A stretch of 64,000 nt of DNA from Pontibacter mangrovi (GTDB lineage: Bacteria > Bacteroidota > Bacteroidia > Cytophagales > Hymenobacteraceae). Shown in pieces: positions 26,477 through 35,000 of this stretch. The position numbers and the translations under genes were made by a program. Where the stretch lies: the NCBI RefSeq assembly GCF_006385705.1, contig NZ_VFRQ01000008.1:165816-229815 (forward strand), in the 5' to 3' direction. The stretch's first letter is position 1; every line of letters begins with the position of its first letter. The notes under the pieces were generated by a model, which had not been told where the DNA came from, searched no databases, and saw nothing but the letters and a program-made list of their open reading frames with translations.

Positions 26477-27562
26477 TTAGGCGGTTTCCAGTTCAGACTC
26501 GGCTACTTTGGAGCTGTTGCGCTGCCACTGCAGCTGCTCGTTCAGCTTTTGGACATCCTGCAGGCTGTTCAGCACCATCAGGCGCATCAGCAGCGAGTTG
26601 CGGAAATCACCGTCCTTGAACTCCATCGCCTTCAGCCCTGTATGCAGTTCCTCAATGGCCTGGTGCAAAGTATACTGTGGCTGATGGTTTGGCGCCAGCT
26701 GCTTAAACAGATCGAAGTTTACGCGGTAAGAGCGCTTGTCAGGGGCGGCGTCTGTGTTCACTGTCACATCCACACCCGGAATCAGCTCTGCCACGGCGTT
26801 TGCCAATTCGTACACCTGGTAATTCCACTCGTTAGTGCCTGTGTTCACGGCCAGGTACTCGCCGCCGTTGGATGGCTGGCGGGTTACGGCCCACTCAATG
26901 GCACGCGCCATATCGCGCACGTGGATGAGCGGACGCCAAGGCGTACCGTCACTCAGGATGTTGATCTTACCGGTGGCCACGGCGCCGGCCACAAAGTCGT
27001 TCAGCACCAGGTCCAGGCGCAGGCGGTCGCTCATGCCGCAGGCGGTGGCGAAGCGCAGGCAGGTCACGGTAAAGCCTTCTCCGGCCAATGGCTTCAGTTC
27101 TTTCTCAGTAGCAACTTTGGAGCGGGCATAGGCAGTGAGCGGGTTCAGCTCAGAGTCCTCTGTCTTGGCATGCTCGGAGGCGGCGCCATACATGCTGCAG
27201 CTGGAGGCAAACACGTAGTTCTTCACGCCGGCAGCCTTGGCCATCTCGGCAATGCGCACGCTCGACTTATAGTTGACATCCATGGTGATGTCCTCATACT
27301 TCTTGCCCATCGGGTCGTTGGAGATGGCGGCCAGGTGCACCACGGCGTCCACACCGTTCAGCACTTCGGCTGGCATCGTGCGCACATCGCCGTACAGCTG
27401 CATGTCCAGGCGGCTTTCAGGAAGTATAGGAGCGTTGGTAAGGCAGGAGGCGAAGTAGGCCATGTCGTAGCCCACAAGCGTAGCTTCGGGGTATGCGGCA
27501 CGCAGGCGCTCTACCACGCCCGGTCCAACATAGCCCATGTTTCCGGTTATCAGTATTTTCAT
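26477..27562 (-). CDS. NAD-dependent epimerase/dehydratase (extended SDR)
   Basis: 361 residues. The N-terminal glycine motif is in MKILITGNMGYVGPGV (TGxxGxxG), followed by VVHLAAISNDP. The catalytic set includes Ser/Tyr/Lys from ASSCSMYG and YARSK. The C-terminal part has WRPLIHVRDMARAIEWA, the usual substrate-binding end of nucleotide-sugar epimerases and dehydratases. It is part of the cassette between the cytidylyltransferase (60 bp upstream) and the RmlC-like gene (10 bp downstream). It does not resemble CDP-glucose 4,6-dehydratase (RfbG) at its N-terminus, although that would be the expected partner of RfbF. It could perform the dehydration, or a 4-keto reduction or epimerisation. Confidence 0.88.
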   Translation of the reverse strand: MKILITGNMGYVGPGVVERLRAAYPEATLVGYDMAYFASCLTNAPILPESRLDMQLYGDVRTMPAEVLNGVDAVVHLAAISNDPMGKKYEDITMDVNYKSSVRIAEMAKAAGVKNYVFASSCSMYGAASEHAKTEDSELNPLTAYARSKVATEKELKPLAGEGFTVTCLRFATACGMSDRLRLDLVLNDFVAGAVATGKINILSDGTPWRPLIHVRDMARAIEWAVTRQPSNGGEYLAVNTGTNEWNYQVYELANAVAELIPGVDVTVNTDAAPDKRSYRVNFDLFKQLAPNHQPQYTLHQAIEELHTGLKAMEFKDGDFRNSLLMRLMVLNSLQDVQKLNEQLQWQRNSSKVAESELETA

Positions 27563-27622
27563 TTGGATGAAATGTATATAGTAAGAAAAGGGGTTGGGTT
27601 CTTGTTTACAGGAGTCGGAGGC

Positions 27623-28426
27623 TTAGTTCACGACGCCGGAAAGCATTTTATGCCACACATTCCAGGGCGCCTTGCCGCTCTGCCACAGATCCTCCAGCAC
27701 GTGCTTGTCGCGCAGGGTATCCATCGGCTGCCAGAAGCCGCGGTGGCGGTAAGCGGAGAGTTCTCCCTCCTCTGCCAGCGACTCCAGCGGGCCGCGCTCC
27801 CAAATGGTGCTGTCGTTCTCGATATAGTCGAACACGCTTGGCTCCAGCACAAAGAAGCCGCCGTTGATCCACGGCATATCGCCGCCGGTTGGTTTTTCCT
27901 TAAACTGAGGGACTTTGGTGGCTTCTGAGGAAAGTGTGAATGCTCCGAAACGACCTGGCTGCTGCACAGCCGTCAGGGTAGCCTTCGTGCCCTGCGCCCT
28001 GTGGTACTCAATGGCTTCGGCGATGTTCACGTCGCTCACGCCGTCGCCGTAGGTCAGGCAGAAGGTTTCGTCGCCCACATACTCTTTCACGCGCTTCAGG
28101 CGGCCGCCGGTCATGGTACCCTCACCGGTATCCACCAGCGTCACTTTCCACGACTCGGTGTTATTCTTGTGCACCTCCATGCCGTTCTTGCGCATATCGA
28201 AGGTGACATCAGAATTGTACAGGCAGTAATTGGCAAAATATTCTTTAATGATATGGCCTTTGTAGCCACAGCAGATCACGAACTCGTTGATATTGTAGTG
28301 GGAGTAGATCTTCATGATGTGCCAAAGGATCGGCTTGCCGCCAACCTCGACCATTGGCTTCGGACGAACACCACTTTCTTCGCTTATTCTTGTACCGTAA
28401 CCGCCGGCAAGTATAACTGCTTTCAT
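27623..28426 (-). CDS. rfbF: Glucose-1-phosphate cytidylyltransferase
   Basis: 267 residues, full length. It begins [17 protein letters not shown] and continues [19 protein letters not shown], the CTP-binding signature of RfbF, with [10 protein letters not shown] (metal-binding Asp) and [16 protein letters not shown] further on. The enzyme makes CDP-glucose from CTP and glucose-1-phosphate, the entry step to CDP-linked deoxy or branched sugars of O-antigens and capsules. It is the first gene of a minus-strand cassette (28426 to 24495), preceded by a 389-bp gap that must hold the promoter. The usual next enzyme, CDP-glucose 4,6-dehydratase, is not recognisable in the cassette. Confidence 0.93.
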   Translation of the reverse strand: MKAVILAGGYGTRISEESGVRPKPMVEVGGKPILWHIMKIYSHYNINEFVICCGYKGHIIKEYFANYCLYNSDVTFDMRKNGMEVHKNNTESWKVTLVDTGEGTMTGGRLKRVKEYVGDETFCLTYGDGVSDVNIAEAIEYHRAQGTKATLTAVQQPGRFGAFTLSSEATKVPQFKEKPTGGDMPWINGGFFVLEPSVFDYIENDSTIWERGPLESLAEEGELSAYRHRGFWQPMDTLRDKHVLEDLWQSGKAPWNVWHKMLSGVVN

Positions 28427-28815
28427 TTTTATGTAAAGGGTTTAAGGGTAAAACAAAAAGGGTAATCCAGCCACCGCTCAATTGTACTTACTGGGTAGCT
28501 TATTGCTTTTCAGTAGATACGGAGATTTCTATATTTTGATGTACCTAATAAGTTTTTTTAGTACAAAAAATTTCCGGCTGCCGATACAAATGCTGAAACA
28601 TGAAGCAGAATAGCTTTTAGAGCTAATTTGAAGCAAAACCCAAGAACAGGGTTTGTATAGAAATGAAGTGAGAGCACCGCTAGATTCGGTAGGCGGGCCA
28701 AGTATAAAATTGTACTTGGCCCGCCTGCCTTCCAATAAATTCGGTGACTGTTTTAGTGCTACCCTCTCTCCTTCTACTCAACTCTCCTTAGCACCTGCTA
28801 TTTATACTTTACTTG
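28427..28815. other. 389-bp intergenic region with a strong hairpin
   Basis: No gene is supported. It holds the promoter region of the rfbF cassette (on the minus strand, no exact -7 consensus seen) and, near the wecG-like gene end, a perfect 14-bp hairpin at 28691-28726. The part from 28500 to 28640 is AT-rich. Confidence 0.55.
28691..28726. terminator. Perfect 14-bp hairpin downstream of the wecG-like gene
   Basis: Arms AGGCGGGCCAAGTA and TACTTGGCCCGCCT around an 8-base loop, about 90 bp past the stop at 28816. Neither strand has a T-run after the stem, so it is not a classical intrinsic terminator. It may end transcription weakly, protect a 3' end or bind a protein. The inner stem and loop contain the AAGTATA motif that is abundant in this genome. 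Confidence 0.45.
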
Positions 28816-29637
28816 TTAACGGGTTAGTTCTAACTTGCGGCCTCGCTTTAAAAGCATCAGTTTAACCACCTCATACACAAATTTTGTATTGGTAACGAGG
28901 TAGCGTTTCCAAAGCCGTTTAGGCTCCTGCCACAAGCGGTAGGTCCACTCCAGGCTCAGGTCACGCGCCCATTTCGGCAAACGCTTCTCCAGGCCGGCAT
29001 AGGTCATATACGCCTGCCCAACCCCCAGCATGCAGGCTTTCACCTGCCCTTTATGATCGGCCATCCAGCGCTCCTGCTTTGGGCATCCCAGCGCCACGAA
29101 CACCAGGTCAGCGCCAGCATCGTTGATCATGTTCACGATGGCTGTGTCCTCGATGTGGGTTAGCTTGCGGAACGGCGGCGAGTAACTTCCGGCCACGCGC
29201 AGGTTCGGCAAATCGGTTTTGGTGCGGGCCACCACTGCCTCCAGCACCTGATCTGTAGAGCCGTAGAAGAAAACAGACTTGCCTCGCTTCTCTGCTTCCT
29301 GCAGCAGGCGTGGCATTAGGTCCATCCCCGGCACACGGTCCTGGTGCTTTCCGTAGAGCAATTTCATCAGCTTAGACAAAGGCCCTCCGTCCGGGGAGGC
29401 TATGTCTGCGTTGTTCAGCAGGTTTTGGAACTCCTTGTCCTGCTTCGCCTCCATCAGCATGTGCACGTTGGCAAAGCACACATAAGAGGAGTCTTTATGG
29501 TCTGTGAGCCAGAAAACATGGTTCACAAAGTCATTAAATGATCCTGCCGAGATAAGGGAGCCGAGAAGTTGGCGCTTCTCTTTAATGGGCGGCGCGGCAG
29601 TTAGTGGTTTTTCTTGTAACGTCGTATCAGTAAGCAT
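28816..29637 (-). CDS. WecG/TagA/CpsF-family glycosyltransferase (GT26)
   Basis: 273 residues of the GT26 family, whose members add the second sugar to a polyprenyl-diphosphate-linked sugar. The signatures are ASPDGGPLSKLMKLLYG, DRVPGMDLMPRLLQEAEKRG, VFFYGSTDQVLEA, LVFVALGCPKQERWMADH and the C-terminal LEWTYRLWQEPKRLWKRYL. The C-terminal basic tail is expected to touch the membrane. Its start overlaps the end of the polyprenyl glycosylphosphotransferase gene by 11 bp, so the two initiating steps of repeat-unit synthesis are translationally coupled. Confidence 0.92.
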   Translation of the reverse strand: MLTDTTLQEKPLTAAPPIKEKRQLLGSLISAGSFNDFVNHVFWLTDHKDSSYVCFANVHMLMEAKQDKEFQNLLNNADIASPDGGPLSKLMKLLYGKHQDRVPGMDLMPRLLQEAEKRGKSVFFYGSTDQVLEAVVARTKTDLPNLRVAGSYSPPFRKLTHIEDTAIVNMINDAGADLVFVALGCPKQERWMADHKGQVKACMLGVGQAYMTYAGLEKRLPKWARDLSLEWTYRLWQEPKRLWKRYLVTNTKFVYEVVKLMLLKRGRKLELTR

Positions 29638-31021
29638 TTTTTTCGCCTTTAATCATGTTCCATACTGTCAGGAAGATAATTTTCATGTCCATCATCAGGC
29701 TCCAGTTGGCCATATACATCACATCATACTCCACGCGCTTCTCCATCAGGTGCACTTCCTTGGTTTCGCCGCGGTAGCCGCTTACCTGTGCATAGCCTGT
29801 AATACCGGGCGTAACAAAGTGGCGCATTTTATACTTGGAGATAACCTTGGAGTAGTGGTCCAGCTGCGACACCAGGTTCGGGCGCGGCCCTACCACCGAC
29901 ATGTCACCCAGCAATACGTTGAAAAACTGCGGGAGTTCGTCGAGGCTCGTTTTGCGCATAAAGGCGCCGAAGCGGGTAATGCGAGGGTCGTTTTTAGTTG
30001 CCTGTAATTCAGTATTGTTATTCACGCGCATGGTGCGGAACTTGTAGCAAACAAACAGCCTGTTCTTCTTGCCCGGGCGCAGCTGCTTAAAGAAAATCGG
30101 CCCTTTAGACTCCAGCTTAATCAGCAGGGCAATGATCGGAACCAGGATCGGGAAGATGAGCAGGATAACCGCCAACGAGAACACCACGTCGAAGATGCGC
30201 TTCACTACGCGGTTAGAGGCAAGCTCCAGCGGCTCGTTGCGCACGCTCAGCATCGGGATGTTGTGGTAGAAGTATACATTCACGTCCTTCTTCACGATGG
30301 CACTGAAATCCGGCACAAGGCGCAGGTAGATAAAGTTATCGTTGGCAAACTCTGTCAGTTCATCAATCTGGCCTTCGTCTGTTAAAGGCTTGGTATAGTA
30401 AATCTCATCAATGCTATGCTGTAGGCAGTAGTCCTTCAATTCTTCCATACCGCCGCGCACCTGGCTGGCATAAGGGCTGCTCATATCGGCCTCATCATCA
30501 AAGAAACCCATGAATTTAGTACCGATCTCGTCGTTGTTGCTCAGGGTTTGCTGCAGGGTAGCGGCGGCCTGGCCAGAACCAACTATAACGTAGCGTGTGT
30601 GGGCCATGTCTGAGTTGGTGAAGTAGCGGTTTACCTGAAACATGATCAGGCGGCTGAAACCAATGAGCAGCGCCGTGGACAGGTACGTATACAACAGCAA
30701 CAGGCGCGACAGCTGCTCCAGGTTAAACACTACGATACAGCTGGCCAGAATAAGCGCGTGCATCACAAAAACGTTCAGCAGGTTGCTCAAGCGCCTGTCT
30801 ATCGGCAGGAACCCATCAATACGCACCACAAAGTTCGAGAAGCCCGAAACAATCCACCACACGAGGGCAAACAGCACAAAGAAGATGTTGTACTGGTGGT
30901 CCAACTCAAAGTTGCCGTAACGGATCAGGTTAGAAAGCTTAAACGCAAAAGCTATTAGTGTTACGTCCAGAATCAACAGAAGAACCCTGTTAAAGCTGTA
31001 ATAGTGTCTATATTTGTTCAT
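29627..31021 (-). CDS. Undecaprenyl-phosphate glycosylphosphotransferase (WcaJ/WbaP type)
   Basis: 464 residues. Four to five N-terminal transmembrane helices (about 1-140) are followed by a nucleotide-binding-like domain ([14 protein letters not shown], about 145-260), a further membrane segment and the bacterial sugar transferase domain (about 273-464). The latter has [61 protein letters not shown] and [15 protein letters not shown]. The enzyme transfers a hexose-1-phosphate from UDP-sugar to undecaprenyl phosphate and so starts repeat-unit synthesis for the polysaccharide. It is the first gene of its unit and overlaps the GT26 gene by 11 bp. Confidence 0.93.
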   Translation of the reverse strand: MNKYRHYYSFNRVLLLILDVTLIAFAFKLSNLIRYGNFELDHQYNIFFVLFALVWWIVSGFSNFVVRIDGFLPIDRRLSNLLNVFVMHALILASCIVVFNLEQLSRLLLLYTYLSTALLIGFSRLIMFQVNRYFTNSDMAHTRYVIVGSGQAAATLQQTLSNNDEIGTKFMGFFDDEADMSSPYASQVRGGMEELKDYCLQHSIDEIYYTKPLTDEGQIDELTEFANDNFIYLRLVPDFSAIVKKDVNVYFYHNIPMLSVRNEPLELASNRVVKRIFDVVFSLAVILLIFPILVPIIALLIKLESKGPIFFKQLRPGKKNRLFVCYKFRTMRVNNNTELQATKNDPRITRFGAFMRKTSLDELPQFFNVLLGDMSVVGPRPNLVSQLDHYSKVISKYKMRHFVTPGITGYAQVSGYRGETKEVHLMEKRVEYDVMYMANWSLMMDMKIIFLTVWNMIKGEKNAY

Positions 31022-32060
31022 TTGATTGAGTACATTATTTAGTCATACTGTAAACTGAAATTAATTTTGCCTCTGTCTTCGCTACAACACACTCCTTCTT
31101 CAGGCGAAACCAATGACAGGAAAGCTCCTACACCGGTTGTTAATTTCCTCGCCCTTTATGGGGAGGCGAGTGACACTCTTTTCAATTACCTCACTAATTT
31201 TTGTCTAACTATGCTTAGCACCAGACTGTGCTACGAGTGCCGGGTATTTAGACTGAATTACGCACCCTCCTTGCCTAAGGTTTATAATTTTATTAAGTTC
31301 TATTCAAAAAAATTGATTTGTTAATATAGATTAAAAGAAATATTTATATATATAAACATGGCTTATAACCCTCATTTTAAGGCACATTCAAATTTTACAC
31401 GTATGCAAAGCCACGGCTATCTTTCTCACAACAACATATAACTAATCATATATTACAAACTCATTTACAAGCTATATTTATAGACTTTTATACAGCGCCT
31501 ATAAACAAGCTTTTATCTAGGATAAATATAATTATTTTTATAAATAATATACTCTGATTGGTAATCAATCCGCTGGGCATAAATAAAATATTGCTCTAAA
31601 CGCAGCAGTAAACTGCCAGACCAGCATCAAAAAGGAGTACAATAAAGCAGCATGAGGCGCTTTGAAAAGGCTGCCGGGCATGTTAGCATACGGGCGTGAA
31701 GAGGCCAAAAGTGTGCAAGGGATATTTTAACTTCATCAGCGCAAACTGAATAAATACAAAAAAATCAGCTTTATACGAAATATACTTTATGCAGGTTTAA
31801 CTCTTCCCTAAATAATCAAGAAAATCATATCACAAATTGAACTTTAGTACCTTAAATTGCACTTACTACATCGTGCGTGCGCCAGAACAGTATTTGCACT
31901 AATCCTGACAAGTATAAAACAGGCTAAAATATACCAAAAGCGCTTTTAAGGCTTTCTATCTGGCAAACACCACATACGCGGCAGCTTCCAGGTTTTACCG
32001 GTTAACTGCTCATGTACCACTAAAACAAGACTATATACAAGATATTTACAGTCACCGTAT
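31022..32060. other. 1039-bp AT-rich divergent intergenic region
   Basis: The region separates the minus-strand priming glycosyltransferase from the plus-strand giant T9SS protein. It is far more AT-rich than the flanking genes, especially 31310-31560. It contains a small hairpin GATTG-GTAAT-CAATC (31556-31570) and one of two copies of a 16-mer (31908-31923). The only longer frame (from 31067) begins at TTG, has no ribosome site and resembles nothing, so I do not call a gene. It probably holds promoters and a long leader for the 32061 gene. Confidence 0.55.
31908..31923 (+). repeat. 16-mer ACAAGTATAAAACAGG, copy 1
   Basis: An identical 16-base string occurs at 47248-47263. Both copies are intergenic and about 140-150 bp upstream of a plus-strand start codon (32061 and 47387). 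The core contains the AAGTATA motif. Confidence 0.6.
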
Positions 32061-35000
32061 ATGCGAACCTATGCCAAAGGCATTCTATGTCTGCTCGTGT
32101 TGCAGCTTTGGAGCGCCCTTACCTACTACTCGTACGCTCAGACAAACAGCGCTTGTGATGTTGATGCCAGCATTGCAAACACAAACTTCAATAAAAGCTT
32201 TACTTATTGCAGCTATAACTATAGCGGCAAAACCATCTCGGTAAAGTTTGACTTTGAGAACACCTCCACCACCAAGGCAACAAATAAAAGCTACCGCATT
32301 GATTGGGGCGACGGCTCGTCAGATACCTATGGCCCTGACTTTGACAAGACCAGCCACACTTATGTGACCTCCGAAGCCAGATCGTACAACATGGTGCTGA
32401 CAGCAGTGGGCGAGAATGGCTGCGAGAAAACCGAGACAAAGAAAGTATACATCGGAAGCAACCCCAATGTACTGGTAGACTTGGGCGGAAACTCCTTTTC
32501 CTGCGCTCCTGCTACTTATAATATCAAGGTAAGCCGCTTTGAGGATAACCCTGCCAATACCCTTTATACCTTCACCATCAACGATGGTACCCCTTCTTTT
32601 ACGCGTACCCATGCGGAGCTGCTGAAAGACCCGGTTATACCCCATCAGTTTACCGAAGCCTCTCCGGCGGGCGGTTTTTCTGTTACCTGCCGCGCCTCCA
32701 ACGACTGTAGCTACTCCGAAAGTACCTGGACGGGCATACGCGTAACCAAAGGGCCGGTAGCAGAGATCGGCGTGAAGAAAAACAGCTCTTGCGTAAACCA
32801 GGAAATCGTGCTGCAAGACCGCTCCACGGACGGCTATGACGGCTTTGGGTCCGAGATGCCGCACATTGCCGATTGGCAGATCAGCCCGTCTACCGGCTGG
32901 GAGATGCGCATCGGCAAAGGCGAAGTGCGCCTGGTGTTTACAGAAACCGGCGACTATACCGTTAAGCTAATTGTTTCGCCAGAAGACCCCAATACCACCT
33001 GCGTGGACAGCTTTAAGGAGATGCAGTTCCATATCGTGGATCCGCCCATCGCCGCCTTTACACCAACCCTTTCCCCTGAAAACGGCTGTACCACCAACAC
33101 GGTAAGTATAAGCAATACAACACAGGGCGAAAGCGTGCGCTATAACTGGGCTGTAACCGACACGGAAGGCAAGCCTGTGAAGAACTGGGGCACCATAGAA
33201 GGTGGCGCAACAGCCAAAGAACCTGCTTTTAGCTTTACAAAGCCAGGCGAATACCGCATTACATTGACAGCTGACAATGGCTGCTCGCCCAGCACCGTCA
33301 CGCAAAATGTTACCATAAAAGGACAGCCAACTGTGGCGCTTCCTGCCGCCCAGACATACTGCGGCCCGCAGACGCTGGAGTTTAGCGATGCGAACGCCAG
33401 TCATGCGCCTGCGTACGATGCACAGTTCGGTGCCATCACCGGTTATAAGTGGGAAGTGCAGGCAATTACTGGCGACGGCGCTTACACTTTTGAAAACGGC
33501 ACCGGAAGGGATTCCAAGAACCCGGCAATCCGTTTTACCAACCCCGGCACCTACGAAGTTACGGCCTACGCCCTAAGCGAGTGCGGCGAAAGCTCTGCCC
33601 CAGCCCGCCAGACGATCACGATCAACCCGCTGCCGGAACTAAGGGCCACTTCGCCAAGCGCAGCGATTTGTATTGGCGGCAGCACCACCATCAGCATGGA
33701 GGGCGCGGATCATTATACCTGGGCACCGGCCACCGGCCTTAGCGCCACCACCGGCAGCACCGTCACCGCCAACCCGAGCGAGACCACCACTTATACTATA
33801 ACAGGCACCAACGAAGCGACAGGCTGTAGCAGCACCACCACTTTTACGGTGGTAGTAAACCCGCTTCCGCAGATACAGGTAATCTCCGGAAAGGGCGAAA
33901 TATGCCTTGGGCAGGAAGAAACCCGTCTTTCTGCTTCCGGTGCGGATACTTATACCTGGGCTCCGGCCACCGGCCTTAGCGCTACTACCGGTGCTGACGT
34001 GACAGCCAACCCGAGCGAGACTACCACTTATACGGTAACGGGCTATAACAGCGCCACCGGCTGCAGCAGCACAGCGGAGGTTACCGTTACCGTATTACCG
34101 CTGCCAGAGGTGAATGCCGGCCCAGACCTTACTGTTTGCGATGACCCTACGCCACTGCAATTGCAGGCAAGCCCGGCAGGCGGTGTGTGGAGCGGCGCGC
34201 ACGTGAGCGCCTCAGGAGAGTTTATACCGGACGGCAAAGGCACCTTTGAGCTGACTTATACTTATACAAACGAGAAAGGCTGTACCAACTCAGATAATGT
34301 AACCGTGGAGGTGACAGACGTGGCACAGGCGGAAGTGGAGCAGAAGGAGATGGAAGTGTGCCTGAACGGGGGCCAGTTTATACTAGGCGCCAGCCCGGCA
34401 GGCGGCAGTTGGAGCGGCTCCAAGTATGTCTCTGAAGACGGCACGTTTACGCCTTCTGCCGTGGGCACCTATACCTTAACCTATACCGTATACACCGGCT
34501 CCTGCTTCACCACTGACCAGATGCAGGTTACTGTAAAGCCATTGCCGGCCGCTCCAGTTATCACAGGGGTGCAGGATATATGCTACAACACAGCCACCAC
34601 ATTGCAGACAGACGCACAAACAGGAGCAGTGAACTGGTACGACCAGCCAAACGGTGGCAAACTGCTAGGCACTACGCCGGCGGGCACAGGTTTTGAGACC
34701 GGTCAGCTGACTAAAACCACTAACTTTTTTGCAGAGTATGTGGGCGACAACCAATGCGCCAGCACCCGCACTAAAGTAACGGTGATCGTGCGGCCAGAGA
34801 TTGTGGCCCCAGAGGTTGCACCTGTCACTATTTGCGGAGCGGGCACAGCGACTCTTGTGGCCAAAGGCACCGCCAGCAGGTATAATTGGTATGATGCCAG
34901 CGGCAAGCTAGTGGTGAGCCAGGGCAATAAAGTATTCGAGCCGACGGTTGAGCAAAGCACTTCTTTCTTTGTAGAGGCAGTTATAGGCAATTGCGCCGGC

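Noticed and set aside
26324..27928. 534-codon open frame on the plus strand opposite the RmlC-like, SDR and rfbF genes
   Set aside because: It is antisense to three genes with unmistakable family motifs; its translation is rich in His, Gln and Val with no recognisable motif, as expected for a shadow frame in GC-biased codons.
31067..31324. Possible 85-residue gene in the long intergenic region
   Set aside because: Starts at TTG without a ribosome site, AT-rich, no similarity and no conserved pattern.
31556..31570. Small hairpin GATTG-GTAAT-CAATC
   Set aside because: A 5-bp stem in AT-rich DNA is expected by chance and has no flanking feature.
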